NCBI RefSeq assembly: GCF_001005825.1
Contig: NZ_LBHV01000003.1
Span: 248,001-312,000 of the forward strand
Length of the DNA stretch: 64,000 bases
Source: Rhizobium sp. LC145
Lineage (GTDB): Bacteria; Pseudomonadota; Alphaproteobacteria; Rhizobiales; Rhizobiaceae
Reading direction: 5' to 3'
A program made the translations under genes and the position numbers. The notes under the pieces were generated by a model. The model was not told the DNA's origin. It was given only the letters and a program-made list of their open reading frames with translations, and made no database searches. This document shows, piece by piece, positions 37,272-48,709 of this stretch (positions are counted from its first letter, which is position 1; the number at the start of each line of letters is the position of its first letter).

Positions 37272-37631
37272 TCAGGAGTGCAGGTGATAGAGCTTGCTGA
37301 CGATCATCCAGCGTCCATTGGTCTTCAGAAGCGAGAGATAATCCGAAAACCGCATTCCGGCGAACTCGTCCACCACCTTGACGGTTGCCGCGTCGCCGGT
37401 CACGTCGAGAGCTTCGATATCGATGGGAGGCTGCGTGCCGGCCGGCGCCGCCCCCTCCGAGACGACGGCGCTGATGAACTCGTCGAGGGAGAGCCATTCA
37501 ACTTTTCCGCTGAAGTTGCCGATGATGCAGGCCTTCGGGTGGAAGGCCTTTCGAAGCGCAGCCTCATGCGCAAAGGTCATCCCGTCGACATAGAGATGGA
37601 CGACTGCCTGGATTGCCTGCTCCTCCGACAT
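37272..37631 (-). CDS. NTF2-like protein (putative lumazine-binding, Lumazine_bd_2)
   Basis: A 119-residue single-domain protein of the NTF2 fold: SEEQAIQAVVHLYVDGMTFAHEAALRKAFHPKACIIG is the N-terminal helix-strand unit, followed by SLDEFISAVV and a beta sheet ending FSDYLSLLKTNGRWMIVSKLYHLH. Family members bind small ligands or act as isomerases or dimeric scaffolds; function is unknown here. It stands alone on the minus strand; a good AGGAGG precedes the start. Confidence 0.8.
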   Translation of the reverse strand: MSEEQAIQAVVHLYVDGMTFAHEAALRKAFHPKACIIGNFSGKVEWLSLDEFISAVVSEGAAPAGTQPPIDIEALDVTGDAATVKVVDEFAGMRFSDYLSLLKTNGRWMIVSKLYHLHS

Positions 37632-37691
37632 GGTTTCCTCCTGTTTCCGTTGGCGGATGTAGAGCAGTCAATCCGGATTTGTAGCCGCAAA

Positions 37692-39679
<1,988 letters not shown>

Positions 39680-39872
39680 GGGAGTTCTCCAGATTTTTTG
39701 CGATGGGTGGTGAGGCGGAAGAATGGTGGGAGATTATCGCATGTTCCGCCGCTGACCAGTTTCATTTGGAGCGGATCGGTGGTTTTTCAACGAGGCTTGA
39801 TTGCCTCGCGGCCGTTGCATCGCTGCCGGCCCGCCAATATGGTGCGGCCGTATCAAGCCCGGAGGGAAAGAC

Positions 39873-40859
39873 ATGCTGCGTTTCGGAATCCTGTCGACGG
39901 CCAGAATTGCGCGGGAACTCGTCATGCCCGCCATTCAGGATGCGGAAAACTGCGTGATCACGGCGGTCGCAAGCCGCGATCCTGCCAAGGCAAGAGCGCT
40001 GGCCGATCGTTTCAGCGTGCCGCACGCCTTCGGGTCCTATGAGGAGATGCTGGCTTCGGACGTTATCGATGCCGTCTATATCCCCCTGCCGACCAGCCAG
40101 CATGTGGAATGGTCGCTGAAAGCCGCCGAAGCGGGAAAGCATGTGCTTTGCGAGAAGCCGATTTCGTTGAAGGCCGATGAGATCGACCGGCTGATCGAGG
40201 CGCGTGATCGCTACAAGGTCCTGATCTGCGAAGCCTTCATGGTCACCTATGCGCCGGTATGGCTGAAGGTGCGTGAATTGATCGCCGATGGCGCGATCGG
40301 ACGCCTGCGGCATGTCCAGGGTGCCTTTACCTATTTCAACCGCGATCCAGGCAATATGCGCAATATTCCGGAACTCGGTGGCGGGGCGCTTCCCGATATC
40401 GGCGTCTACCCGACGATCACCACCCGTTTTTCGACCGGCAGGGAGCCCCTGCGGGTACAGGCGGTGACCGAGCGCGATCCGGAATTCGGCACCGATATCT
40501 ATTCCAGCGTCAAGGCCGACTTCGGGGACTTCGAGATGAGCTTCTACATCGCGACCCAGCTCGCCAACCGCCAGATCATGGTCTTCCACGGTACCGAGGG
40601 CTATATCGAGGTGAAGTCACCCTTCAACGCTGACCGGTGGGGCGCGGAAGAGATCGAGCTCGCCAACCAGAAGCACAACGTCTCCCAGATCTTCCGCTTC
40701 CAGGACAGCCGCCAGTATCGCCGGCAGGCGGAAAGCTTTGCGCGCGCGGCGAAAGGCGAGGCGGCGGAAGTGGTGACGCTCGAAAGCTCGCTCCTGAACC
40801 AGAAGTTCATCGATGCGATCTATCGCGCCAGCACCCATGACGGCTGGGAGAAGGTCTGA
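39873..40859 (+). CDS. Gfo/Idh/MocA-family oxidoreductase
   Basis: The 328-residue NAD(P)-dependent dehydrogenase has a Rossmann start ([20 protein letters not shown]), the conserved EKP motif in [14 protein letters not shown] and the C-terminal sheet domain after [13 protein letters not shown]. Such enzymes oxidise or reduce sugars and cyclitols. GGAGGG lies 8 bases before ATG 39873; an in-frame ATG 24 codons upstream has no such site. It is divergent from two aldo/keto reductases, a context consistent with sugar metabolism. Confidence 0.88.
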   Translation: MLRFGILSTARIARELVMPAIQDAENCVITAVASRDPAKARALADRFSVPHAFGSYEEMLASDVIDAVYIPLPTSQHVEWSLKAAEAGKHVLCEKPISLKADEIDRLIEARDRYKVLICEAFMVTYAPVWLKVRELIADGAIGRLRHVQGAFTYFNRDPGNMRNIPELGGGALPDIGVYPTITTRFSTGREPLRVQAVTERDPEFGTDIYSSVKADFGDFEMSFYIATQLANRQIMVFHGTEGYIEVKSPFNADRWGAEEIELANQKHNVSQIFRFQDSRQYRRQAESFARAAKGEAAEVVTLESSLLNQKFIDAIYRASTHDGWEKV

Positions 40860-40864
40860 ACCGG

Positions 40865-41239
40865 TTACCTGCGGAACACGAAGCGCGAATAGCCGAAAAA
40901 GCTGTAGGCCATTCCTGCAAGCGAGGCGAAGACGATCGCCACGAGCGGCTGCAGTACCGGCGCGCGATATAGAAGCGCGGAATAGACCACGTAGTTGACC
41001 AGCGCCGCTGTGATGCCGACCGCCCAGTAGCGGATGCCCTCGATAGCGAGGGAATGACTGGAGCGGCCAAAAGTGTAGCTGCGGTTCAAGAACCAGGTGA
41101 AGCCCATGGCAACGAAGATCGCGATTGCACGGGCGATGTAAGGCCCGGCAGGCGTCCACGCGATCAGCGCCAGGGTCACCCCCGCGTCGATGAGGAAGCC
41201 GCTGCCGCCGGCGACCATGAACCAGAGGAGCCGCTTCAT
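40865..41239 (-). CDS. GtrA-family membrane protein (polyprenyl-phosphate sugar flippase)
   Basis: A 124-residue protein with four predicted helices, of the GtrA family: FMVAGGSGFLIDAGVTLALI in TM1, TWFLNRSYTF after TM2, ALVNYVVYSALLY and a final YSRFVFRR. GtrA proteins are thought to flip polyprenyl-phosphate-linked sugar across the inner membrane. Its ATG overlaps the stop of the GT2 gene (ATGA), which indicates translational coupling. With the GT2 and the divergent GT-C-like protein it forms a Gtr-like set. Confidence 0.85.
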   Translation of the reverse strand: MKRLLWFMVAGGSGFLIDAGVTLALIAWTPAGPYIARAIAIFVAMGFTWFLNRSYTFGRSSHSLAIEGIRYWAVGITAALVNYVVYSALLYRAPVLQPLVAIVFASLAGMAYSFFGYSRFVFRR

Positions 41240-42237
41240 GCGGCGTCGATCTTTCTGGCGTGCCCAGCAGGCGGCGAGTGCCTTCCGATTTCCCGTCTCT
41301 GCGATTGCTCCGATATGTTCATATAGTGGATGCGCAACTGTTCGGAGCGTGCCCTGGAGAGGGAATCCAGGATGAGGCCGGCCGTGAAGATCAGGAAGGA
41401 AATCAGCATCAGTACCAGTGAGAAGACCCATGTCGGCATGCGTTCCACGAGCCCGGTCTGGAAATAAGCCAGGAGCACCGGCGCCATGAAGGCGAGGCTT
41501 GCGGCCATGAAGGCGCCGCTGATGGCGCCGAAGAAGGCGAAGGGGCGGGTCTCTTTCATCAGCATGGCGAACATCCAGAGGATTTTGGCGCCGTCCCGGA
41601 AGGTTGAGAGCTTCGAATGCGAGCCTTCCGGCCGGCGGCCGTAGTCGAGCTCGATTTCGCTCACCGGCAGCTTCAGCCGCGAGGCATGCACCGAGATTTC
41701 CGTTTCGATCTCGAAACCGGCTGAAACGGCGGGGAAACTTTTCACGAAGCGGCGAGAAAAGGCGCGGTAGCCGGAAAAGATATCGGTGAAATCGCGGGCG
41801 AAGATCGAGCGGTAGAGAAGATTGAAGAGCCGGTTGCCCGCCGCATGCCCTTGCCTGCCGGCATCGGCCTGTACGCCCCGCCGCGTTCCGACCACCATGT
41901 CGGCCCGTTCGGTCATGAGCGTGCGGACAAGCTCTTCGGCATCCTGGGGCGAATAGGTGCCGTCGCCATCGGCCATGATGTAGATGTCGGCATCGATATC
42001 CGCGAACATGCGGCGCACCACATGGCCCTTGCCCTGTCGCCGCTCGCGCATGACGAGGGCGCCCGCAAGCATGGCCTGCAACGCCGTGCCGTCGGTGGAA
42101 TTGTTGTCGTAGACATAGACGCGCGCCTGCGGCAAGGCCTCGCGGAAATCACGTACGACGGTGCCGATGGTTGCCGCTTCATTGTAGCAGGGCAGCAGAA
42201 TGGCGATGTCATACTGGCTGGAAACGGCGTCGGTCAT
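41236..42237 (-). CDS. Glycosyltransferase family 2, GtrB/DPM1-like
   Basis: A 333-residue enzyme with an N-terminal GT-A fold (IAILLPCYNEAATIGTVV; DxD in YIMADGDGTYSP) and two C-terminal membrane helices (about 230-300). This plan matches GtrB and polyprenyl-phosphate sugar synthases, which move sugar from a nucleotide donor onto undecaprenyl phosphate at the cytoplasmic face. The ATG at 42237 is preferred to a GTG three codons earlier. The stop overlaps the start of the gtrA gene. Confidence 0.86.
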   Translation of the reverse strand: MTDAVSSQYDIAILLPCYNEAATIGTVVRDFREALPQARVYVYDNNSTDGTALQAMLAGALVMRERRQGKGHVVRRMFADIDADIYIMADGDGTYSPQDAEELVRTLMTERADMVVGTRRGVQADAGRQGHAAGNRLFNLLYRSIFARDFTDIFSGYRAFSRRFVKSFPAVSAGFEIETEISVHASRLKLPVSEIELDYGRRPEGSHSKLSTFRDGAKILWMFAMLMKETRPFAFFGAISGAFMAASLAFMAPVLLAYFQTGLVERMPTWVFSLVLMLISFLIFTAGLILDSLSRARSEQLRIHYMNISEQSQRREIGRHSPPAGHARKIDAA

Positions 42238-42354
42238 GATTTCCACTCGGAGAACGCAAGAAAATCGGAACGCGGGACCCGCCAGCGCTGCAGGTTTTAC
42301 TATTTCTTGGGAAGGTTAAATCTAAGTTTCGCGCATTCCGGGAAGGGCACGAAA

Positions 42355-44193
42355 ATGGCGGGCATGATGGCTGAAGCGGGATCGGCGGAACGGATCGGGA
42401 GACCGCTGACGACAAGGCCCGTGTCGATGGCGCTTGCCTATTCCGTCGTCACGGTCGGGCTGATCCTTCTGATGGCTCTGCCGGCAGCCGAGGACTATGT
42501 CGGTCGCGACAACGACGATGTCATGCGTCTTGTTCAGGTGCGCGATCTCCTCGCGGGGCAGGGCTGGTTCGATCTGATGCAGTATCGTCTCGGCCTTGCC
42601 GGCGGCACACCGATGCACTGGTCGCGCCTCGTCGATCTGCCGATCGCGCTTCTGATCCGTCTTTTCTCATTATTTCTGCCGGCCCTTGAGGCCGAAGCCG
42701 CAGCGCTCGCGATATGGCCGCTTCTATTGGTGCCGCTGCTGCTGATCCCGCTGGGAATTGCCGCGCGGCGGATCGGCGGTAGCCAGATGATGCATATTGC
42801 GCTCGGCCTGGGATCGATTTTCCTGCTCACCTGCATTCGTTTCGCACCCGGCGCCATCGATCATCATAATGTCCAGCTCGTGCTTGCCATGTGGATCGCC
42901 GCCATGCTGGCCGATCCGGAAAGGCGGATCTCGAGTTACGCGATCGCCGGCACTGCCGCGGCCCTCGCCATCGCCATCGGTGCGGAAACCATGCCCTTCG
43001 TTGCGGTCGCCTGCCTTTGCGTCGTGCTGCAATGGGCCTGGCATGGACCTGCCTTCGCGGCATCGGCCCGAGCTTTTGGCCTCGGGCTGGCGCTTGCCGT
43101 TTCGGCATGCTTCTTCCTCACCGTCCCGCCCGCCCGGTATACGGCCGTCACCTGCGACAGCCTCTCGTTCGGCTTCTATGCGCTGAGTGCGCTTGGAGGC
43201 GTCTCATTAGCCCTGCTGGCGTGTCTGCCGGCCAGGCTGCCACGAACGGCGAGGTTCGGCCTCATCGGAAGTGTCGGCATCATGCTGCTCGGCGTCGCCA
43301 GGCTGGTTGCGCCAGAATGCCTGGGCGATCCGCTCGGCAGCCTCGACCCTATGCTGGTGGAACTCTGGCTGAATTCGGTCACCGAAGCGCAATCGCTGCT
43401 TTCGGAAATGAGGTCGGATGCCGCCGTGGTCGGCGGCTTCTATGCGGTGGGTCTTTTTGCGATGGCCGCCTGCCTTTTCCGGGCGGCCCAGGGGGAGCGG
43501 GTGGAATTCCATCTCGTGTTCTTCGCGCTCCTTCTCGTCTCCTGGGGTGTGGCGGCGATCCAGGTGCGCGGCGCCTTTTTCGCAAACTTGATGAGCATTC
43601 TGCCGCTCTCCCTGCTGATCGCCGATCTTCGCCGCCAAACACAGGCCGATCCGGAGAACATGAGCCTGGCGCTTCCCTATGTTTTGACGGTGCTTGCCTC
43701 GGTGCCTGTGGTCTGGGGGCTTGCCGGTGCGCTCGCGGTCAAAGGGGTGGACAGTATCGAGATAAAGATGCTCTCCTCTCAGGGCACCAATACGGACGAG
43801 GTGGGCGATTGCCGCAGCGCGGCCGATATGGAGGCGCTGGCAGAGCTTCCGCCTGGTGTCGTTGCAGCCCCCTCAAACAGCGGCGCCTCCATCTTGCGCT
43901 ATACGCCGCACCGGGTGCTCGCAGCACCGTATCACCGCAACCAGGGCGGCATGCTGGCAGAATTGCATATCGGCCTTGCTACGCCGCAGAAAGCCGAGGC
44001 ACTTTTACATCAGGCTGGCGTGACCCTGCTCGCCTTCTGCGCCGCCGATCCGCAGACGCAGAACCTGATGAAACTGAAGCCGGGCGGTCTCTATGCCGCT
44101 CTCGCGCGCGGCGAGGTGCCTGCCTATCTCCAGCCGATCGGCGGGGAGGGGCAAGGCGAGTTCCGGTTGTTTCGGGTTTTGCCCGCTCAGTAG
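42355..44193 (+). CDS. Polytopic GT-C-like membrane glycosyltransferase
   Basis: A 612-residue protein with about eleven to thirteen predicted helices and a large C-terminal periplasmic part (after about residue 460). The first external loop, AAEDYVGRDNDDVMRLVQVRDLLAGQGWFDL, has an acidic D-x-D resembling the catalytic loop of STT3/PglB-type GT-C enzymes, which use lipid-linked sugars. It diverges from the GT2-gtrA pair, so it may transfer the flipped sugar to a cell-surface glycan. GGAAGGG precedes the start. The function is inferred from fold and context; rhizobial relatives are annotated inconsistently. Confidence 0.65.
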   Translation: MAGMMAEAGSAERIGRPLTTRPVSMALAYSVVTVGLILLMALPAAEDYVGRDNDDVMRLVQVRDLLAGQGWFDLMQYRLGLAGGTPMHWSRLVDLPIALLIRLFSLFLPALEAEAAALAIWPLLLVPLLLIPLGIAARRIGGSQMMHIALGLGSIFLLTCIRFAPGAIDHHNVQLVLAMWIAAMLADPERRISSYAIAGTAAALAIAIGAETMPFVAVACLCVVLQWAWHGPAFAASARAFGLGLALAVSACFFLTVPPARYTAVTCDSLSFGFYALSALGGVSLALLACLPARLPRTARFGLIGSVGIMLLGVARLVAPECLGDPLGSLDPMLVELWLNSVTEAQSLLSEMRSDAAVVGGFYAVGLFAMAACLFRAAQGERVEFHLVFFALLLVSWGVAAIQVRGAFFANLMSILPLSLLIADLRRQTQADPENMSLALPYVLTVLASVPVVWGLAGALAVKGVDSIEIKMLSSQGTNTDEVGDCRSAADMEALAELPPGVVAAPSNSGASILRYTPHRVLAAPYHRNQGGMLAELHIGLATPQKAEALLHQAGVTLLAFCAADPQTQNLMKLKPGGLYAALARGEVPAYLQPIGGEGQGEFRLFRVLPAQ

Positions 44194-44204
44194 GGGCGAA
44201 TGGC

Positions 44205-44441
44205 TTATGCCGAGCGCAGCCGATCGATCAGCACCATGCCGGCAAGTAGATTGATGATGCCGAGATTATAGCCGAGGATCGCGATCAAGAGATTGCCGAA
44301 GATCCAGGGACCATCGGAGAGGATCGAGGCTGCCGCGAAGGTGAGGACGACCAGCATCGCGCTCAATGCGACGGCAAAGGCCGATCGCATCAATCCGGCA
44401 CAGAAGCCGATCGCTGTAGCGGTCAAGAGTAGCAAGTACAT
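44205..44441 (-). CDS. Small membrane protein, 78 aa
   Basis: A 78-residue protein composed of three hydrophobic segments (about 1-18, 22-42, 48-72) ending in a short basic tail DRLRSA. GGGAGG lies immediately before ATG 44441, so close (2 bases) that the TTG two codons later has the better spacing and may be the true start. It is convergent with the GT-C-like gene and 11 bases from it. I do not recognise a family; no catalytic motif is visible. Confidence 0.6.
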   Translation of the reverse strand: MYLLLLTATAIGFCAGLMRSAFAVALSAMLVVLTFAAASILSDGPWIFGNLLIAILGYNLGIINLLAGMVLIDRLRSA

Positions 44442-44647
44442 ATCCTCCCAATTGGGATAATAGCATCACCTTTAAAGAAAGATGCTAAGAAAAAGTTGCA
44501 TGAACCACCGGAAAAACTGCGGGCATAATCTGGTAGAGGAGCCTGGATCTGCCCCGTGTGCCCTCTCGTCCGGCGCGTGAGGCGATATCGGTTTCTGCTT
44601 CCCACTCCGCTGGTGAATTCGCCGCGTTCTTCCGATAAACAAGGGTG

Positions 44648-46255
44648 ATGAACACGTTTCCTGCGAATGATTCGCCCACTAACCTGACCGAATTCTCGGT
44701 CTCGGAACTCTCCGGTTCGATCAAGCGGACCGTCGAGACGGCCTTCGACCATGTGCGGGTGCGCGGGGAGATTTCCGGCTATCGCGGCCAGCATTCTTCC
44801 GGTCATGCTTACTTCTCTCTTAAGGATGACCGCGCCCGTATCGATGCGGTAATCTGGAAGGGCACGTTTCCGCGCATCAAGTTCCGGCCGGAAGAGGGCA
44901 TGGAAGTGATCGCGACCGGCAAGGTGACGACCTTCCCCGGCTCCTCGAAATACCAGATCGTCATCGATCATCTGGAGCCGGCGGGCGCCGGCGCGCTGAT
45001 GGCGCTCTTGGAGGAGAGGCGGCGCAAGCTCGCCGCCGAGGGCCTTTTCGACCAGAACCGCAAGCGGCGTTTGCCTTATCTGCCGCGTGTGATCGGCGTG
45101 GTGACCTCCCCGACCGGCGCCGTCATCCGCGATATCCTCCACCGCATTTCGGACCGCTTCCCGGTGCACGTCATCGTCTGGCCGGTGAAAGTGCAGGGGG
45201 AGGGCTCCGGCGATGAGGTGGCGGCCGCGATCCGCGGCTTCAACGCGATCGAGCCGGGCGGTCCGATGAAACGGCCGGACGTGCTGATCGTCGCGCGCGG
45301 TGGCGGCAGCCTCGAAGATCTCTGGAGTTTCAACGACGAGGCCGTGGTGCGCGCCGCCGCGGCAAGCGAAATTCCGTTGATCTCGGCGGTCGGCCACGAA
45401 ACGGATTGGACGCTTATCGATCACGCGGCGGATATGCGCGCGCCGACGCCCACGGGCGCCGCCGAAATGGCCGTGCCGGTGAAGGCGGAACTGGATGCGC
45501 AGGTGGCAAGCCTCGCCGCAAGGCTTCGGGGGGCCGCAAGCCGGCAGATGGATATCCGTCGGCAGTCCGTCCGTGCGCTCGTCCGCGCTCTACCTTCGCT
45601 CGACCAGCTGCTGGCCCTGCCGCGCCGCCGCTTCGATGAGGCGGCCGCCAATCTTGGCCGCGCCTTGGAGCGGACGACGGTGGTCAAGCGCCGCAGTTTC
45701 GAAAGGGCATCCAGCGGCCTGCGTCTTGAACTTCTCACGAACCGTCTTGCCCAGCACCGCCAACTGCTTGCCGATCGGCTGCTGCGAAGCGAACGCTGCC
45801 TGGAGCGCCATCTCTTGAAGGAGCGCGGTCGTGTGGCGAGGGCCGAAGCCTCGTTAGGAGCGCTCCCGGCCCGGCTGACCGGCCACCTGCAAAGAGAACG
45901 GCAGCACCTTTCCGCTCTCGCCCGTCATGCGGATACCGCGATTTCGCATACGCTCATCCGCAGCCGGTCGGCGATCACCGCGCAGGATCGCGTTTTGCAA
46001 TCGCTTTCCTATAAGAACGTGCTGAATCGCGGCTATGCCGTGGTGCGCGGCGAGGACGACAAGCCCTTGACGCGCGCCGCTGGCATCGGCGAAGGGCTTG
46101 CCGTCGCGATCGAGTTCGCTGACGGCCGAATAGCCGCCATCACCAGTGAGCCGGGCGCGGCTGGGGAAAAACCTCTCCCGCCGCAGCCTAAGAAGCGAGC
46201 ATCAAAGTCGGAATCGGCTGGCGATGATGCCCCGAAGCAGGGCAGCCTTTTCTGA
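44648..46255 (+). CDS. xseA: Exodeoxyribonuclease VII large subunit
   Basis: The 535-residue subunit begins with the OB-fold domain ([34 protein letters not shown], then [19 protein letters not shown]) and continues with the catalytic domain containing [35 protein letters not shown] and [14 protein letters not shown] long coiled coil follows and the C-terminus has [14 protein letters not shown]. It degrades single-stranded DNA together with XseB. ATG 44648 is preferred over the GTG one codon earlier. No xseB lies beside it, which is common. Confidence 0.95.
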   Translation: MNTFPANDSPTNLTEFSVSELSGSIKRTVETAFDHVRVRGEISGYRGQHSSGHAYFSLKDDRARIDAVIWKGTFPRIKFRPEEGMEVIATGKVTTFPGSSKYQIVIDHLEPAGAGALMALLEERRRKLAAEGLFDQNRKRRLPYLPRVIGVVTSPTGAVIRDILHRISDRFPVHVIVWPVKVQGEGSGDEVAAAIRGFNAIEPGGPMKRPDVLIVARGGGSLEDLWSFNDEAVVRAAAASEIPLISAVGHETDWTLIDHAADMRAPTPTGAAEMAVPVKAELDAQVASLAARLRGAASRQMDIRRQSVRALVRALPSLDQLLALPRRRFDEAAANLGRALERTTVVKRRSFERASSGLRLELLTNRLAQHRQLLADRLLRSERCLERHLLKERGRVARAEASLGALPARLTGHLQRERQHLSALARHADTAISHTLIRSRSAITAQDRVLQSLSYKNVLNRGYAVVRGEDDKPLTRAAGIGEGLAVAIEFADGRIAAITSEPGAAGEKPLPPQPKKRASKSESAGDDAPKQGSLF

Positions 46256-46279
46256 CCGGGGTTCGATTGTCGCCTGATA

Positions 46280-46570
46280 TCAGGAATGCACCCTTGCTGT
46301 GAGTTCTATTCCAAGTGATTTCATGACCGCGATTGTTGTCTTGAGCGTCGGATTGCCGGTCGCACTGAAAGACCGGTAGAGTTGCTCGCGCGAGAGGCCG
46401 GTATCCTTGGCGATCTGCGTCATACCCTTGGCCCGGGCAACGACGCCGAGTGCATGTGCGATATAGGCGGCATCTTCCGTTTCAAAGGCTTCAGCCATGA
46501 AGATGGCGATTGCTTCATCCGAGCTGAGATCCTCGGCAGGATCGTAGTTTGAAAGTTTCTCGGCCATCAT
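46280..46570 (-). CDS. Addiction-module antidote protein, HigA-like HTH
   Basis: A 96-residue antitoxin of the HTH family found with RelE/HigB-type killers. It begins with a flexible SNYDPAEDLSSDEAIAIFMAEAFE and then has a helix-turn-helix in GVVARAKGMTQIAKDTGLSREQLYRSFSATGNPTL. It would neutralise the toxin and repress the operon by binding the palindrome upstream. Its start overlaps the stop that the undamaged toxin frame would use (TGA at 46567-46569), the usual coupled arrangement. The gene looks intact even though the toxin is not. Confidence 0.87.
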   Translation of the reverse strand: MMAEKLSNYDPAEDLSSDEAIAIFMAEAFETEDAAYIAHALGVVARAKGMTQIAKDTGLSREQLYRSFSATGNPTLKTTIAVMKSLGIELTARVHS

Positions 46571-46855
46571 TCACTCCATTCCTGGGAAAGCTTCTTCGCA
46601 AGCTTGATATCCCGAGCCTGGCTGCTTTTGTCGCCACCACAGAGAAGAACGATCAGCACGTCGCTCGAAGTACACGCGGTAGCCAGGACCATAGTGAATC
46701 CGTAACTCGCTGATACCGTCTCCGACCGGAGCAGCGTCACCTGCATGCCCGAAAGCCAGCCGGTCCAATCGCGAAGCGATCATCGCGCGTGCGCGCTCGT
46801 CCTTGAGGCGCATGCGCCATTTGCGAAATATTTCCGTTTGTTTGAGCTCGAACAC
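46567..46855 (-). pseudogene. RelE/HigB-type addiction-module killer, frameshifted
   Basis: The first two thirds read as a toxin of the RelE superfamily (EIFRKWRMRLKDERARAMIASRLDRLAFGHAGDAAPVG... ELRIHYGPGYRVYF). The frame then changes: the open product ends in unrelated residues (RSSLWWRQKQPGSGYQ) with a stop at 46571. In the next frame the bases encode the family's normal end, DVLIVLLCGGDKSSQARDI...LAKKLSQEW, with its stop overlapping the antitoxin start. The break lies near 46663-46666 and equals +1 (or a loss of 2 or 5 bases). The product would be inactive unless ribosomes shift. Start is GTG without a ribosome site. Confidence 0.82.
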
Positions 46856-46862
46856 GGACGGG

Positions 46863-46882
46863 ATGTAGTTTATAAACTACAT
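46863..46882. promoter_or_regulatory. Perfect 20-bp palindrome, toxin-antitoxin operator
   Basis: ATGTAGTTTATAAACTACAT is a perfect 20-bp palindrome located 7 bases before the toxin start. On the minus strand a -35-like TTGACG (46885-46890) lies just upstream, so the palindrome covers the -10 region. This is the expected autoregulation site for the antitoxin. Confidence 0.8.
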
Positions 46883-46906
46883 TCCGTCAATCGTGACGAA
46901 AGCTGA

Positions 46907-48160
46907 TCAGGCCCATTCGCCCTTGCGCATGACCGGCACTTTCGAGCCGTCAGCACGGATGCCGTCGATATCGACCTGATCGGAGCCGATCATCCAGTCG
47001 ATATGGATGAGGCTGGAATTGCCGCCCTGCGCCTTGATTTGCTCTTGGTTCAGCGAAGCGCCGTCCAGGAAGCATTTCGAATAGCATTGGCCGAGCGCGA
47101 TATGGCAGGAGGCGTTCTCATCGAAGAGGGTGTTGTAGAAGAGGATGCCGCTCTTCGAGATCGGTGAGGAATGCGGCACCAGCGCCACTTCGCCCAGCCG
47201 GCGCGCGCCCTCGTCCGTATCGAGCACCTTGTTCAGCACTTCCTCGCCCTTGGAGGCTTTGGCCTCGACGATGCGGCCGCCCTCGAACTTCACCTGGATG
47301 TTGTCGATCAGCGTTCCCTGGTGCGACAGCGGCTTGGTGCTCGAAACGTGACCTTCCACCTTCAGAGCATGCGGCGTGGTGAAGACCTCTTCCGTCGGGA
47401 TGTTCGGGTTGCAGGTAATGCCGTTCTTGGCAGTCGAGGCCCCGCCATGCCATTCGTGCCCATCCGCGAGGCCGACGATCAGGTCCGTACCCGGACCGGT
47501 GAAATGCAGCGACGCAAAGCGCTCGGTATTCAGCCAGCTCGACCGCTTCTTGAGGTTTGCATTGTGCTCCTTCCAGGCTGCGACCGGATCGTCCAGATCG
47601 ACGCGCGAGGCCGCGAAGATCGCGTCGGCCAGCTTTCGCACGGCCTCTTCCTCGGAAAGCTCGGGAAACACCTGTTTCGCCCAGGAGGGGTTCGGATAGG
47701 AGATGATGTTCCAGTTGATGTCGAAGTTGGAGATCTTCTCCAGCGCCGGCTTGTAGGCCATGGAATTCGCCTTGTTGGCGCGCGCTACCTTGGCCGGGTC
47801 CTGACCCGCCAGCATCATCGGATTGTCGCCGGCGATCGCCAGCCGCGCGGCACCCCCTTCATAAGCCTTGGCCATGCCGTCGTAGAGCCATCCCGAGGCC
47901 TTGTCGAAGCTCGCATCGGGAGCATGGGCGTAGCGGGCAAGCGTGGTTTCCTCATCGGAATAGAAGGTGGTGACGAGGCCGGCGCCGGCCATGTAGGCGT
48001 GTTTGGTGATGAGGCGCACCAGCGGCAGGGCCGCCAGCGGCGCGGTGATGACGAGATCCTGGTTCCGCTGCAGCTGCAGGCCGACTTGAATGGCCACCTC
48101 CGCCAGTTTTTCCAGTTTGCGTGGGTCGACTGCTGTCTTGACGTCGGCGTGAATGTTCAT
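46907..48160 (-). CDS. Aminopeptidase, M29 (thermophilic aminopeptidase) family
   Basis: A 417-residue metallo-aminopeptidase of family M29 (AmpS/PepS/AmpT). Metal-binding residues are recognisable in NIPTEEVFTTP (Glu), KASKGEEVLNKVL (Glu), LGEVALVPHSSPI (Glu, His), LFYNTLFDENASCHIALGQCY (Asp, Glu, His) and HIDWMIGSD (His, Asp). The enzyme removes N-terminal residues from peptides in the cytosol, usually as a dimer with cobalt or zinc. It is a single gene of normal length. Confidence 0.93.
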   Translation of the reverse strand: MNIHADVKTAVDPRKLEKLAEVAIQVGLQLQRNQDLVITAPLAALPLVRLITKHAYMAGAGLVTTFYSDEETTLARYAHAPDASFDKASGWLYDGMAKAYEGGAARLAIAGDNPMMLAGQDPAKVARANKANSMAYKPALEKISNFDINWNIISYPNPSWAKQVFPELSEEEAVRKLADAIFAASRVDLDDPVAAWKEHNANLKKRSSWLNTERFASLHFTGPGTDLIVGLADGHEWHGGASTAKNGITCNPNIPTEEVFTTPHALKVEGHVSSTKPLSHQGTLIDNIQVKFEGGRIVEAKASKGEEVLNKVLDTDEGARRLGEVALVPHSSPISKSGILFYNTLFDENASCHIALGQCYSKCFLDGASLNQEQIKAQGGNSSLIHIDWMIGSDQVDIDGIRADGSKVPVMRKGEWA

Positions 48161-48232
48161 GATCGGCCTGCTCTCGAGTTTGGTGATCCGGAAAACTTAG
48201 TGCGCTTTGCGGCGTAATTGAAGCGCAGAACC

Positions 48233-48709
48233 TCAGTCGGCAATAAGCGGTGCTGCGATGGCCTTCAGGATGTCGCGTGCGGCTCGCGGATCGAGCCGGA
48301 CCTGCAATCCGCGCTGTCCGCCATTGATATAGACATGCGTCTCTTCGAGCGCGGTAACTTCAATGGCTGTCGGTACCTGCTTCTTCTGGCCGAAGGGACT
48401 GATGCCGCCGACGTGATAGCCGGTCGCGCGTTCTGCGTCGGCCGGCTTCATCATGCTGGCGGACTTGCCGCCGAAGGCAGCGGCCAGCTTCTTCATCGAC
48501 ACCTCCCGGTCCGAAGGCACGACGACGCAGACCGGCTTTCCGTCCACCATGGCCATCAATGTCTTCAGAACCCGGCGCGGCTCCTCACCGATCGCTTCGG
48601 CCGCCTGCAGCCCGATCCGTTCGGCATCGGGATCATAGTCGTAGGTAACAGTCTCGAAGGCGATGCCGGCCTTGGAAAGAACCTGCGTAGCGCGGGTCGA
48701 CCTGGACAT
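48233..48709 (-). CDS. ybaK: Cys-tRNA(Pro)/Cys-tRNA(Cys) deacylase YbaK
   Basis: A 158-residue YbaK/EbsC-type editing protein. Typical segments are VLKTLMAMVDGKPVCVVVPSDREVSMKKLA (with the conserved Lys in RVLKTL), ATGYHVGGISPFGQKK and ETHVYINGGQRGLQVRLDP. It hydrolyses Cys-tRNA(Pro) made in error by prolyl-tRNA synthetase. Its ATG overlaps the stop of the preceding ArsC/Spx-like gene by one base, indicating coupled translation. Confidence 0.93.
   Translation of the reverse strand: MSRSTRATQVLSKAGIAFETVTYDYDPDAERIGLQAAEAIGEEPRRVLKTLMAMVDGKPVCVVVPSDREVSMKKLAAAFGGKSASMMKPADAERATGYHVGGISPFGQKKQVPTAIEVTALEETHVYINGGQRGLQVRLDPRAARDILKAIAAPLIAD

Noticed and set aside
46272..46283. Short palindrome CCTGATATCAGG at the end of the antitoxin gene
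   Set aside because: It is 12 bp, without T run, and overlaps the end of the coding sequence. This size is expected by chance in 64 kb.
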